64,000 nt of DNA from Blautia hydrogenotrophica DSM 10507 (GCF_034356035.1 NZ_CP136423.1:2232001-2296000); one strand, 5' to 3'; shown: positions 17,523 to 27,000, counted from the stretch's first letter. The notes: a model not told the origin generated them from the sequence alone. A program made the numbers and translations.

Positions 17523-17993
17523 ATGAGAAGAAAAGAAAGAGAAATCACAGACACCCATCAGCTTCAGCAGATATTGGAGGAATGCAAGGTCTGCCGTGTA
17601 GCAATGCAGGACAAAGACGGCCTGTACCTAGTTCCACTGAATTTTGGCTATCAATACCAGGACGGAAAACTCACCTTATATCTACACAGCTCCAAAGAAG
17701 GGCGCAAGATCTCTGCCCTTTCCCAAAACAGTTCTGTCTGTTTCGAAATGGACTGTTCTCACAAACTGGTGGAAGGTGACGTTGCTTGCGCTTACAGCTA
17801 TGAATACCAGAGCATCGTAGGCAACGGAACTGCCCACATTGTGGATAACAAAGAAGAAAAAAAACAAGCTCTGTCCATCCTTATGAGACACATGACAGAA
17901 AAGGCATTTGAATTCACCGATTCCATGGCTGATCTTGTTGCCGTCATCAAAATTGAAGCCGACAGTTTTTCTGGCAAAGGCCACCATCTGTAA
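17523..17993 (+). CDS. Pyridoxamine 5'-phosphate oxidase-like FMN-binding protein (NimA-related)
   Basis: A 156-residue split-barrel flavin-binding protein. MRRKEREITD at the start, YLVPLNFGYQY and LYLHSSKEGRKI in the middle are typical of the NimA-like nitroimidazole-resistance/flavin-binding group. These are small dimeric cytoplasmic reductases of mostly unknown substrate. The ATG follows AAAGGAGG; a long upstream in-frame extension crosses the M2 repeat and is not coding. Involvement in drug resistance is not implied by sequence alone. Confidence 0.85.
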   Translation: MRRKEREITDTHQLQQILEECKVCRVAMQDKDGLYLVPLNFGYQYQDGKLTLYLHSSKEGRKISALSQNSSVCFEMDCSHKLVEGDVACAYSYEYQSIVGNGTAHIVDNKEEKKQALSILMRHMTEKAFEFTDSMADLVAVIKIEADSFSGKGHHL

Positions 17994-18096
17994 CTCTCAA
18001 ACAAAGAAAATCTACTTTGGCTTCATGCTTCCTATTGGGAAGCACAGCCCGCGTTTCCTAGAATTCAAATTTTGTATTTCCGGGCTTATCTTACAA

Positions 18097-18131
18097 AAAG
18101 AGGCGGGAAATCTCTCATTGCCCGCCTCTTT
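18097..18131 (-). terminator. leuS terminator
   Basis: AAAGAGGCGGG / CCCGCCTCTTT inverted repeat, with both flanks A/T rich, so it may also end the convergent flavin-binding gene. Confidence 0.8.
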
Positions 18132-18156
18132 CCAATGTCAGTTACTCTATTTTGGT

Positions 18157-20571
18157 CTATTTCATCACAATATTGATGATCTTCTTCGGCACATAAATTT
18201 CTTTTACAATATTCCCCGTCAGCTTATCCGCCACCGCGTTTTTGCCGGCTGCAATCGCTTCTTCCTTGCTGATCTGTGCTGATATACTGATGACAGCTCT
18301 TGTTTTTCCGTTAATCTGCACTGGAATCTCAATCTCATCATCCTTCATCGCCTCTTCATCTGCGCAAGGCCATTGTGTGTGGAACACAGAGTCTGTATGT
18401 CCCAGTTTCTCCCAGAGTTCCTCAGCGATATGGGGAGCAAACGGAGACAGCAAAACGGTCATCGTCTCCACAGTCTCCTTGTCAATGCCGCCTTCCTTCT
18501 TTGCCAACTCTGTAAGTTTATTGTTGTACTCCATAAAGCCAGAAATTACCGTATTCAAGCTAAAGCTTTCCAGACGCTGGGTAATGTCATACACAAGTTT
18601 GTTGCGCAGTTTCACCATCTCTTTTGATGCAGTGACATCTTTCTCAATGCTATCCACAGCCAATGTCCAGAAACGTTTCAGGAAACGATATACGCCGTCA
18701 ATGCCTCTGTCATCCCACTCAGCATCCAATTCTGGCGGACCCACAAACAGCTCATACATTCTCAGAGAGTCACAGCCGTAATCAGCAACCAAGTCATCAG
18801 GAGACACTACGTTTCCTTTGGATTTGCTCATCTTAATTCCATTTTTTCCGGTAATCATGCCCTGATTAAACAGCTTATGGAAGGGTTCATCAAAATCAAT
18901 GGCACCAATGTCGTACAAAAATTTTGTATAGAATCTGGAATACAAAAGATGAAGAACCGCATGTTCCACACCGCCAATATACATATCTACCGGGAGATAC
19001 TTGTCTGCCTTTTCTCTGGAAACCAGTGCTTCGCTGTTATGATTATCCACGTAGCGCAGGAAGTACCAAGAGGACCCAGCCCACTGAGGCATCGTGTTAG
19101 TCTCCCTCTTCGCATCCGCGCCGCACTCTGGACACTTGCAGTTTACCCACTCGTCAATGGCCGCTAAAGGAGATTCCCCGGTACCTGTAGGCTGATAGCT
19201 CTCCACCTCTGGAAGTCTCAGAGGTAGCTCTTCTTCCGGAACCGCAACCGCTCCGCATTTTGGACAGTGCACAATCGGAATCGGTTCTCCCCAATAACGC
19301 TGACGGGAAAATACCCAGTCACGCAACTTATAGTTCACCGTCGCCTTACCAAAGCCCCTCTTTTCAATGATATGAGGAGCTTCCTTTTTCAGCACTGCTG
19401 ATTCCATGCCATTCCATTCACCTGAGTTAATCATAGTACCGGCTGCCTCTGTGTAAGCCTCCGTCATATTCTCAATCTCTTTGCCGTCTTTTGCGATTAC
19501 CTGTACAATCGGAATATCAAATTTTTTCGCAAACTCAAAATCTCGGTCATCGTGAGCAGGCACACACATAATCGCTCCAGTTCCGTAGTCAGCCAATACA
19601 TAATCTGACAGCCAAATCGGAACTTTCGCACCGTTGAGAGGATTGATGGCATAGCTTCCCGTGAAGACGCCCGTCTTCTCTTTATCCTGCATACGGTCTA
19701 CATTGGATTTCATAGACGCCTCGTAGATATACTTCTCTACAGCCTCCTTATTTTCCTCTGTGGCCAGCTGAGCCGCCAGCTTATGCTCCGGTGCCAGCAC
19801 CATAAAAGTGGCCCCATACAGCGTATCTGGTCTCGTGGTATAGACCGTGATCGCTTCATCACTGTTCTCAACCTTGAAATCCACCTCAGCACCATAGGAT
19901 TTTCCAATCCAATCCGTCTGCATCTTCTTCACTTTTTCCGGCCAGTCCAGTTTGTCCAGATCGTTCAAAAGACGTTCCGCGTACTTTGTGATTCTGAGCA
20001 TCCACTGACGAAGGTTTTTCTTCGTCACCGTAGCCCCGCAACGCTCACAGCAACCATTGACCACCTCTTCGTTTGCCAGCCCTGTCTTACAGGAAGGACA
20101 CCAGTTGATCGGGAATTCCTTTTCGTAGGCCAGCCCTTCTTTGAACATCTTTACAAAAATCCACTGAGTCCACTTATAAAATTCTGGGTCTGTAGTGTTT
20201 ACCTCCATATCCCAGTCATAAATAGCCGCAATATCATTAATCTGCTTTTTGATGTTCTTTACATTCTCTGCCGTAGAAATTGCCGGGTGAACCCCCATCT
20301 TGATCGCATAGTTCTCAGCCGGCAGGCCAAACGCATCCCATCCCATAGGATGGATCAGGTAATAACCCTGTAGCATTTTATAGCGGCTCCAGACATCTGA
20401 AATTACATATCCTCTCCAATGTCCCACATGAAGCCCATTCCCAGATGGGTATGGAAACATATCCAGACAATAATATTTCGGCTTTTTGCCGTCGTTGACG
20501 TTCACCGGGTTTTTCTCCCAGTTCACACGCCATTTTGCCTCAATCGCCTTGTGATTATAAGGTACTGCCAT
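18157..20571 (-). CDS. leuS: Leucyl-tRNA synthetase
   Basis: An 804-residue class I synthetase of normal bacterial length. The HIGH-type motif appears as PSGNGLHVGHWRGY (about residues 40-53), the CP1 editing domain follows, and the KMSKS loop is GIKMSKSKGNVVSP. A zinc-type cysteine cluster (CPSCKTGLANEE...CERCG) is present. The start is placed at MAVPYNHKAIE, with AGGAGAA upstream. Expression is probably controlled by the T-box at 21002-21240, but about 430 nt, with two structured repeats, separate that leader from the start codon. Confidence 0.97.
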   Translation of the reverse strand: MAVPYNHKAIEAKWRVNWEKNPVNVNDGKKPKYYCLDMFPYPSGNGLHVGHWRGYVISDVWSRYKMLQGYYLIHPMGWDAFGLPAENYAIKMGVHPAISTAENVKNIKKQINDIAAIYDWDMEVNTTDPEFYKWTQWIFVKMFKEGLAYEKEFPINWCPSCKTGLANEEVVNGCCERCGATVTKKNLRQWMLRITKYAERLLNDLDKLDWPEKVKKMQTDWIGKSYGAEVDFKVENSDEAITVYTTRPDTLYGATFMVLAPEHKLAAQLATEENKEAVEKYIYEASMKSNVDRMQDKEKTGVFTGSYAINPLNGAKVPIWLSDYVLADYGTGAIMCVPAHDDRDFEFAKKFDIPIVQVIAKDGKEIENMTEAYTEAAGTMINSGEWNGMESAVLKKEAPHIIEKRGFGKATVNYKLRDWVFSRQRYWGEPIPIVHCPKCGAVAVPEEELPLRLPEVESYQPTGTGESPLAAIDEWVNCKCPECGADAKRETNTMPQWAGSSWYFLRYVDNHNSEALVSREKADKYLPVDMYIGGVEHAVLHLLYSRFYTKFLYDIGAIDFDEPFHKLFNQGMITGKNGIKMSKSKGNVVSPDDLVADYGCDSLRMYELFVGPPELDAEWDDRGIDGVYRFLKRFWTLAVDSIEKDVTASKEMVKLRNKLVYDITQRLESFSLNTVISGFMEYNNKLTELAKKEGGIDKETVETMTVLLSPFAPHIAEELWEKLGHTDSVFHTQWPCADEEAMKDDEIEIPVQINGKTRAVISISAQISKEEAIAAGKNAVADKLTGNIVKEIYVPKKIINIVMK

Positions 20572-20640
20572 GATTTTCTCCTCCTGCACTAAAATTTTCC
20601 TATAATAAAAATAAATAGGATGTATTTTCCTATAATATGA

Positions 20641-20838
20641 AATAACAAAGTGGGCAAGCCCACTTCAGCTCCCCCCCCATCCCCTCAATCTTTGAGGGGC
20701 GCGTCCCACTTTGCGCGCCGTCGCAACACCGCCTCGCGGTGTACGACCTTATTGCGGCGTGCGCATCCATAGCGGAGCGTTTATGTAATAGGAAAGGGCT
20801 TTCACGCATTAGCGCGACAAGGTCTTTCCTGTTACATA
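20641..20838 (+). repeat. Structured intergenic repeat, family S, C-subtype (copy C)
   Basis: Complete copy, very similar to copy A, ending in the palindrome TTTATGTAATAGGAAAG...CTTTCCTGTTACATAA with the inner CACGCATTAGCGCG hairpin. It is followed without a gap by copy D. Both lie in the leuS leader between T-box and coding sequence. Confidence 0.9.
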
Positions 20839-21014
20839 ACAAAGTGGGCAAGCCCACTTCAGCTCCCCTGCCTCTTAATCTTGAAGGACGCAGGCTCACT
20901 TTGCGCGCCGCCGCAACACCGCTTTGCGGTGAAATTCCTCATTGCGGCGTGTGCATCCTGCCTAGGGGGCTTTTTATTGCATAGGGAACGAAGTTTCCTA
21001 TGCAATAAAAGCCC
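20839..21014 (+). repeat. Structured intergenic repeat, family S, D-subtype (copy D)
   Basis: Same body as copy C, but the terminal hairpin is GGGCTTTTTATTGCATAGG...CCTATGCAATAAAAGCCC. Its outer arm GGGCTTTTTATT mirrors the 3' arm and U-tract of the adjoining leuS T-box terminator. Confidence 0.9.
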
Positions 21015-21240
21015 TTTCGTCTTTCCTAGAGACGAAAGGGCTGCATTCCGTGGTACCACTCTAGTTCACCCTGCCATCTAGCAGAATGCACTCATTGGTT
21101 CTATAACGGGAACATCCGCCTTTTCCTACTGAGGCACCGCCTGTTCAAAAAAGGAACTCAAAGGCCAGTTGGGAGCCTTGCACTGCTGCCTTCCACCCAC
21201 GACAGCTCTCTGTGAGCACAGAGGACTCTTAATATTCCTT
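21002..21240 (-). promoter_or_regulatory. T-box leader of leuS
   Basis: On the minus strand the T-box bulge region reads AGGGTGAACTAGAGTGG then TACCACGG, followed by a terminator with stem CCCTTTCGTC/GACGAAAGGG and a TTTTATT tract. Upstream Stem I sequence is present (AGAGTCCTCTGTGC onward). A CTC triplet at 21173-21175 (minus strand, in GGCTCCCAA) is a candidate leucine specifier. It should sense uncharged tRNA-Leu and allow readthrough into leuS. Confidence 0.88.
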
Positions 21241-21310
21241 CTCATTGTCTTTTTCTATCATTAAATAGACTATCAAATATTTTACCCAGCCTTTCTATTT
21301 TTGTCAAGCA

Positions 21311-22960
21311 CTATTTCAATGATAGCACCTGACACGCTGGGGTGTCCGCGGAAAATTCCATCTGAAGTTCATCTCCCACATCATATGCCACAATTTCTGG
21401 ATAATCTGCAACTGGAACATCAAAAATCAATGGCTCTGGAAGCACTCCTTCTGCTTTGGTATCCGGTCCGTCTAACTTCAATCCGTCTTCCTCAAAAACC
21501 ACATAGAAATGGGAATTTCCCTCAATCACAGCTTGGGCAATCCGCTTAATTTTACCGGACACCGTGTTGACGCCAACCACTTCTCCATTCTGGGAGTTTC
21601 CTCCAGTTCCAATCAACTTTCTGTAAGCTTTCTCACAATCAGCAACCGTATCTCCTATAGCCACATTTTGATATTTTTGAATATTTACCATCGCATATTT
21701 TTTCACCAGCCCTGCCTCATCCTTCAAGGCAATGAAATAGGTAGGCTCGTTGGCGATGTTTAAGAGCAGCGGAAAAGTTGCCTTATACCCTAAGTTTTGA
21801 ACTTGGCCTTCTGCAGAACCCATAGCTGAATACTCTTCAGCACCAGAGACTTCATAGTATTTTGTCTCCTTGGTCCTTTGATTCATCAGAACAAATCCTA
21901 CATTAGAACGGTCCCCGCTGACGGAAGTCACACCTGTATAAACCCATACGTCATCATTCAAAGCCAAATAGTTATATCCTTCTGTAGTCTTCAAGCAACC
22001 CTTCTGCCCTAAGACGCTATTGATAAAACCATTGATTAAAGTTCCATGATAATTGTACAGTTCTACCAGCAAATCTGCCGGATACACACGGTCTACCCAA
22101 GTCGGGCAATCTTCCACTGCCACATCCTGGCACTCGCCGGTCACTGCATTGCACAGAACCACTCTGCCGATGGTTTGCCCTCCGAACAGCCCTATCGTAT
22201 ATTTTTTCACGGGACATATCCAATAAGGCACACCATCCTCGTTGATCTCAAAACTCAACTGATCAAAAATGTAAGTGGGATACTGGAATCTCAGGTGTCG
22301 ATAAATATTCCGGTTTAGATACTCTGCCTCTGAGTATTTAATTCCTTCCTTCAGTTTCACCAGCTCCGTGTCCTGCGTAGCCATATCAATCATAATATAG
22401 GCAGGAATCCCATCTTTTTGATTCGTAAACCATTTGATGAAGCTGGCGTACTCCAGAGGCGTCACCCTCACCGGCCTCCCCTGGTAATTGATCTGAGAAT
22501 ACAGGTTGCTCACCTCAAACTGAGACACCATATCCACCATACTTCCCATCTTTCGGTTTCCCAAAAGCTCTGCCGAATCCTTGTCCAGTAAAGGGATCTG
22601 ATCATAACTGATCTGTTCAATATCTTCGGTGAAATTTCCTGTCTCTGGCTCTAGCAATTTTTGATACTTCTTCGCATTGACCACCGGAGATGACAACAGC
22701 GTTCCCGCACCATAGACCACCAGTACCAAAAGGACCAGCCCTGTTCCTATCTTGAGAACTTTATTGTTTTTTGCCTCCTGCACAGACCTTACTCTTCGCA
22801 CTGCGTACATAACCAAGATCAAAACCATCACTGCCAGCAAAAAGGTCCAAAAACCGCTGGAGTGAATATTGATGGCAGGAATTGTCACATAGTAATAAAT
22901 TCCCGCCAGGAGAACCAAAATAATCACGGCTAAAAATTTGCTTTTTCCTTTTCTCATCAC
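21311..22960 (-). CDS. Conserved membrane-anchored protein of unknown function
   Basis: A 549-residue protein I do not recognise by name. Three hydrophobic segments lie in the first ~110 residues (FLAVIILVLLAGIYYYV, FWTFLLAVMVLILVMYAV, IGTGLVLLVLVVYGAGTLL), followed by a ~430-residue, probably extracytoplasmic, region. That region has two PepSY-like stretches of mixed beta character (about 120-300) rich in tyrosine, but no catalytic motif. It stands alone upstream of the leuS T-box, with the repeat-bearing gap behind it. A role in the cell envelope is a guess. Confidence 0.7.
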   Translation of the reverse strand: MMRKGKSKFLAVIILVLLAGIYYYVTIPAINIHSSGFWTFLLAVMVLILVMYAVRRVRSVQEAKNNKVLKIGTGLVLLVLVVYGAGTLLSSPVVNAKKYQKLLEPETGNFTEDIEQISYDQIPLLDKDSAELLGNRKMGSMVDMVSQFEVSNLYSQINYQGRPVRVTPLEYASFIKWFTNQKDGIPAYIMIDMATQDTELVKLKEGIKYSEAEYLNRNIYRHLRFQYPTYIFDQLSFEINEDGVPYWICPVKKYTIGLFGGQTIGRVVLCNAVTGECQDVAVEDCPTWVDRVYPADLLVELYNYHGTLINGFINSVLGQKGCLKTTEGYNYLALNDDVWVYTGVTSVSGDRSNVGFVLMNQRTKETKYYEVSGAEEYSAMGSAEGQVQNLGYKATFPLLLNIANEPTYFIALKDEAGLVKKYAMVNIQKYQNVAIGDTVADCEKAYRKLIGTGGNSQNGEVVGVNTVSGKIKRIAQAVIEGNSHFYVVFEEDGLKLDGPDTKAEGVLPEPLIFDVPVADYPEIVAYDVGDELQMEFSADTPACQVLSLK

Positions 22961-23082
22961 TTTTTACACACATTCCTTTATATTTTTCGTCGGCAGAGAA
23001 AGTTTCCCAAAGCTTCTGGGGCTTTCTCTTTTCTTATACTAACATTTTCTTCTCAAAAGTACAAATTAAATTCTATAAAAAA

Positions 23083-23250
23083 CAAAGTAGGCAAGCCCCA
23101 CTTCCCCTCAATCTTTATAGGACGCACCCCACTTAACGCGCCGCCGCAACACCTCTTTGCGGTGAAACTCCTCACTGCTGCGTGTGCATTCTGCCCAGAG
23201 TTTTTTTATCCTATAGAAAAGTCCCCCTGACTTTCCTATAGAATAAAAAA
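23083..23250 (+). repeat. Structured intergenic repeat, family S, D-subtype (copy E)
   Basis: Diverged copy: CAAAGTAGGCAAGCCCCACTT, CCCCTCAATCTTTATAGGACG, CGCCGCAACACCTCTTTGCGGTG. The terminal hairpin is TTTTTTTATCCTATAGAAAA...TTTCCTATAGAATAAAAAA and abuts the fusA2 terminator. It takes up half of the 22961-23297 gap; the rest is AT-rich leader of the membrane-protein gene. Confidence 0.85.
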
Positions 23251-23282
23251 CCGCTGCCTGTGGTTTTACTCACAGACAGCGG
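23245..23282 (-). terminator. Terminator of the EF-G-like gene
   Basis: Stem CCGCTGCCTGTG / CACAGACAGCGG; on the minus strand followed by TTTTTTATTC, which is at the same time the edge of repeat copy E. Confidence 0.9.
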
Positions 23283-23297
23283 CCGATATTTCCTTGA

Positions 23298-25385
23298 CTA
23301 CTCCTCGTCTTCCGACGCATTTGCTCTTGCGGCGATTTCTTTTTCCTGAATATCACTCGGTGCTTGCTCGTAGCGTGCAAACTCATAGGAAAACTCTCCA
23401 CTTCCGCCTGTCATAGATCTAAGATCTGTGGAATACCCATAAATCTCCAACATAGGCACGTCGGCCTCAATGACAGTATTGCCATCATGATCTGGATTCA
23501 TACCCAGTACACGTCCACGGCGTTTATTCAAGTCGCCCATGACATCTCCTGTATAGGAATCTGGAACCGTCACCTTCATAGACACAATCGGCTCCAAAAG
23601 TACCGGAGACGCCTCCATAAATCCCTTCTTAAAAGCTAAGATCGTTGCCATCTTAAAGGCCATCTCCGAAGAATCCACCGTGTGGTAAGAACCGTCATAA
23701 AGTGTCGCTTTTACTCCTACTACTGGATAAGAAGCCAACGGTCCTTTTTGAACAGACTCCTGAAGGCCTTTTTCTACTGCCGGAAAATAGTTTTTCGGTA
23801 CCGCGCCGCCTACAACTACTTGCTCAAAGATATATGGTGTTTCTAAATCACCGGACGGCTCAAAACGCATCTTAACATGACCATACTGCCCATGTCCGCC
23901 GGACTGTTTCTTATGCTTACCTTCCACATCAGAATTCTTGCGAATGGTCTCGCGGAACGGAACTTTTGGTTTCGACAATTCCACATCAACCTTATAGCGC
24001 TCTAGAAGTTTGCTACACACGATATCCAGATGCTGATCTCCCATTCCATAAATCAATGTCTGACGATTCGCCGAGTCATTGACACTTTTCACAGTCAAAT
24101 CCTCACTCATAATCTTCGCCAGGCCCTGAGCAATCTTATCCTCATCCCCTTTACTCTTAGCCTTATATCTCTTGTAGGTATAAGGTGTGGAGATCACTGC
24201 TTTCGGATAAGAAATCGGGTGTGCCTTTGTCGCCAGGCTGTCGCCGGTCTTGGCATCATTCAACTTCGCTATGGCACCAATATCTCCTGCATGAAGTTCC
24301 GATACCTCCAATGGCTTGGAGCCTTCCAAAACATAGAGCTTATTCAGTTTTTCATCAGACTGCTTATCCACGTTATAGAGTACGTCATCTGACTTCACAA
24401 CACCAGAACAAATCTTAACCAAAGAGTATTTCCCCAGGAAGGGATCTGCGATTGTCTTCCAGATATAGGCTGACTTAGCCTTTGTAAAATCATAGTTCGC
24501 CTCAAAAATCTCATTAGTCTTTGTGGCAATGCCATTGCAAGATCTCTTGTCAGGACTTGGGAAGTAGCCGCAGATATCATCTAACAAATTAGAGACTCCT
24601 CTTAAATTTACCGGTGCTCCCATGCATACAGGCACAATGCTTCCCTCCTGGACGTTCATCGCCAAAGTCGCTGAAATCTCTGTCTGAGAGAATTCATCTC
24701 CTTCAAAATAACGATCCATAAATTCTTCACTGGTTTCGGCTACTGATTCAATCAGAATTTCGCGGTATTTTTCCAAATATTCATTTAAGTGTTCCGGAAT
24801 TGGGCATTCCTCTTTTTTCCCTTTATCTATGTAATGCCTTCCTGCCTGTTTGACCACATTTACATAGCCGACAAATTTACCGTTCTCACGAATTGGGAAA
24901 TGAAGCGGAGCAATTTTCTTACCATACAGCTCCGTCAAATCCTCCACAACTTTTCGGTAGCTCACATCATCAATATCCATACCTGTAACGAAAATCATTC
25001 TCGGCAATTTATATTTCTCACACAGTTTCCAAGCCTTCTGAGTTCCTACCTGAACACCGGCCTTTCCAGAAACTACGATAATCGCTGCATCAGCTGCGCT
25101 TACTGCTTCCTCGGTTTCTCCCACAAAGTCAAAATATCCTGGAGTATCCAACACATTCACTTTAATCTTATCCCATACGACAGGAACTACTGTCGTGGAA
25201 ATTGAGAATCCCCGTTTAATCTCTTCTTTGTCATAGTCACTGACAGTATTTCCATCCTCCACTCTTCCGAGGCGGTTCGTCATACCTGATAAATAAGCCA
25301 TAGCCTCCACTAAAGTGGTCTTTCCCGCGCCGCCATGACCTAACAGGACTACATTTCTGATTCGGTCAGTTCTAAAAACGTCCAT
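23298..25385 (-). CDS. Elongation factor G-like GTPase (FusA2 type)
   Basis: A 695-residue translational GTPase paralogue with all five EF-G domains by length. G1 is GHGGAGKTT (residues 16-24), G3 is DTPGYFDF, and the C-terminal domains carry GGHGQYGHVKMRFEP and RRGRVLGM. The G4 motif, NKxD in EF-G, reads TGMD here (FVTGMDIDD), and the switch I region (KRGFSISTTVVPV) departs from the canonical ERGITI. It is therefore an EF-G paralogue rather than the main translocase. A role in ribosome recycling, hibernation or stress is possible; I cannot choose. Confidence 0.88.
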   Translation of the reverse strand: MDVFRTDRIRNVVLLGHGGAGKTTLVEAMAYLSGMTNRLGRVEDGNTVSDYDKEEIKRGFSISTTVVPVVWDKIKVNVLDTPGYFDFVGETEEAVSAADAAIIVVSGKAGVQVGTQKAWKLCEKYKLPRMIFVTGMDIDDVSYRKVVEDLTELYGKKIAPLHFPIRENGKFVGYVNVVKQAGRHYIDKGKKEECPIPEHLNEYLEKYREILIESVAETSEEFMDRYFEGDEFSQTEISATLAMNVQEGSIVPVCMGAPVNLRGVSNLLDDICGYFPSPDKRSCNGIATKTNEIFEANYDFTKAKSAYIWKTIADPFLGKYSLVKICSGVVKSDDVLYNVDKQSDEKLNKLYVLEGSKPLEVSELHAGDIGAIAKLNDAKTGDSLATKAHPISYPKAVISTPYTYKRYKAKSKGDEDKIAQGLAKIMSEDLTVKSVNDSANRQTLIYGMGDQHLDIVCSKLLERYKVDVELSKPKVPFRETIRKNSDVEGKHKKQSGGHGQYGHVKMRFEPSGDLETPYIFEQVVVGGAVPKNYFPAVEKGLQESVQKGPLASYPVVGVKATLYDGSYHTVDSSEMAFKMATILAFKKGFMEASPVLLEPIVSMKVTVPDSYTGDVMGDLNKRRGRVLGMNPDHDGNTVIEADVPMLEIYGYSTDLRSMTGGSGEFSYEFARYEQAPSDIQEKEIAARANASEDEE

Positions 25386-25509
25386 ATGTAATACCTCCCT
25401 GTCTGTATAATATGTTCATATTTTACTAAAAAATCAGGCAACTTGCAAGTATTATATACAATCTTTACAATATAAAACGGGGCTTTTTTTACTTTTCCAG
25501 TCATTTTCG

Positions 25510-25597
25510 GTAACAGTTCAGCCATACCATGTGCGAAAAGCATAAAACATGCTTGTATGCTTTCACAAACGGATATCTGTATGACTGAGCTGTTGCC
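25510..25597. repeat. MITE-like repeat, family M (copy M3, short form)
   Basis: An 88-bp element with ends GTAACAGTTCAGCCAT and GACTGAGCTGTTGCC, inverted repeats with a few mismatches. Inside, AAGCATAAAACATGCTTG is nearly the same as the nested element in M1. It lies between the divergent EF-G-like gene and tyrA; the rest of the 301-nt gap holds nothing else I can name. Confidence 0.7.
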
Positions 25598-25686
25598 ATT
25601 TCCCAGACACTCCCCTACAAAGATTGACATTTTTCTCCATCTCCCTTAAAATAATGGACAGAAAGTTTCGAAAGGAAGAATTTAAG

Positions 25687-26523
25687 ATGTCCGTGAATAT
25701 CGGTTTTATTGGATTTGGCCTGACTGGTGGCTCCATCGCGAAGGCCATCCATGCGGCACATCCCGAATATCTGATCAGCGCTTACGATCTTCAAAAAGAA
25801 TCTCTTATCTTGGCTCAACAGGAAGGTATCTTAGACACCGTCTGGGATGAAAACAACCTGAGATTCGACCAGTGCGACTTTCTTTTTTTATGCGCTCCTA
25901 CAGAATGCAATTGTGCCTACTTAAAATATCTGAGGGAAGACATCATCGGCACTGACTGTATATTGACCGATGTGGGCAACACAAAGGCAACGATTCACCG
26001 CGAAATAGACCGCGTGAGCCTGACCGCCAATTTTATCGGAGGTCATCCTCTCTTCTACAAAGCTTTAAGCGGTTACTCCCATTCCATGCCAGATTTTATC
26101 TGTCAAGCTCCTTACTATATTCTGACCCCATCGGAGGATGTCTCTTTTCACAAGCTTTCTGTTTTTACCGAACTGATCTCCTCCCTGGGTACGGTCCCCT
26201 TAGTTTTGACACCGCAGGAGCATGACTATACCCTTGCCGGAATCAGCCATCTTCCTCATCTCCTGGAATCCGCCTATGTCGCCATGCTTCAGAGATTGGA
26301 CACCAAGGAACACCGGCTTCGAAATCTAATGCCCCGAAGACCTTTGTCTTTCGACGGAAATTCATCCAGCTGGCAGCAGACTTGTATGGAAAACGCACCC
26401 TATATCTCCAATATCCTGGATGAGTATATCCGGTCCTTAATCCAGCTTCGCTGTCAATTAGATCAACAAGACGAACGCTCTGTTTTCCAGCTCTTTGAAC
26501 AGAGCCCTCCACCTTTACCTTAA
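25687..26523 (+). CDS. tyrA: Prephenate dehydrogenase
   Basis: A 278-residue NAD-dependent enzyme of tyrosine synthesis. The N-terminal Rossmann motif is GFIGFGLTGGSIAKAI (residues 5-20) and GGHPLFYKALSGYSHS contains the family's GxHPM-like active-site block, here with L instead of M. It is short, without a C-terminal ACT domain, which agrees with a stand-alone dehydrogenase. The start is at MSVNIGF, with GAAAGGAAG upstream; the longer frame is unlikely. Single-gene unit, convergent with the barstar gene. Confidence 0.88.
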   Translation: MSVNIGFIGFGLTGGSIAKAIHAAHPEYLISAYDLQKESLILAQQEGILDTVWDENNLRFDQCDFLFLCAPTECNCAYLKYLREDIIGTDCILTDVGNTKATIHREIDRVSLTANFIGGHPLFYKALSGYSHSMPDFICQAPYYILTPSEDVSFHKLSVFTELISSLGTVPLVLTPQEHDYTLAGISHLPHLLESAYVAMLQRLDTKEHRLRNLMPRRPLSFDGNSSSWQQTCMENAPYISNILDEYIRSLIQLRCQLDQQDERSVFQLFEQSPPPLP

Positions 26524-26531
26524 AAATATGC

Positions 26532-26580
26532 TCCCCCGCCTCACGCTCTGTGATCTGTCGAGAGTCTCTGAAGCGGGGAA
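26532..26580. terminator. Probable bidirectional terminator between tyrA and barstar
   Basis: CCCCCGCcTCA and TGAaGCGGGG pair around a partly structured loop. The tails are only moderately T-rich. Confidence 0.5.
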
Positions 26581-26601
26581 TTCTTTCTGCTTTATATCGG
26601 A

Positions 26602-26886
26602 CTAAAGATCCTCCTGTGCGATAGCTATTTCCAGATATTCGTTTTCCTCCTGTGCATCCTGCATAACCTCTGCGATTCTCTCCAACCCATCCAACAGCTC
26701 ATCCTCCTCTACCTGCTCCCAATCTATCACAATCCGCGTATCCTCACCGATATCCGTCAGACAATCGTACAACGCCGACAAATTTTTGCCATAATGCTCT
26801 GGAAAGTCCAACTGACTTTTCAAAAAATCATGGACTTCCACTAGAGAATCAAACTCTTTTCCCCTCACCCAAAGTTCCCTCATCAT
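26602..26886 (-). CDS. Barstar family protein (ribonuclease-inhibitor fold), orphan
   Basis: A 94-residue acidic protein. The barstar signature LDFPEHYGKNLSALYDCLTD (about residues 30-49) and the acidic C-terminal half are clear. Barstars neutralise barnase-type RNases by binding the active site. No barnase, RNase or polymorphic-toxin gene is next to it, so this may be an immunity orphan or a housekeeping barstar of the kind common in Firmicutes. Start has GAGGAG upstream, and two adjacent ATGs leave one residue uncertain. Confidence 0.88.
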   Translation of the reverse strand: MMRELWVRGKEFDSLVEVHDFLKSQLDFPEHYGKNLSALYDCLTDIGEDTRIVIDWEQVEEDELLDGLERIAEVMQDAQEENEYLEIAIAQEDL

Positions 26887-26984
26887 TCAGACTCCTCTCT
26901 TCTTTTTGTTTCAGTATATGTATGAATCCTCCAGACATACCCGCTGTAAAAAGATTCCTATATTTTTCAGACGTTCGTTTTGAA

Positions 26985-27000
26985 GTAACTATTCAGTCAT
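26985..27000. repeat. Isolated end of a family-M element (copy M4)
   Basis: GTAACTATTCAGTCAT matches the left end of M1 with one change. I could not find a matching right end before capA, so it is either a decayed copy or a solo end. Confidence 0.5.

Noticed and set aside
19783-20373. 196-codon plus-strand frame inside leuS
   Set aside because: Lies wholly antisense to a complete leucyl-tRNA synthetase with no ribosome site.
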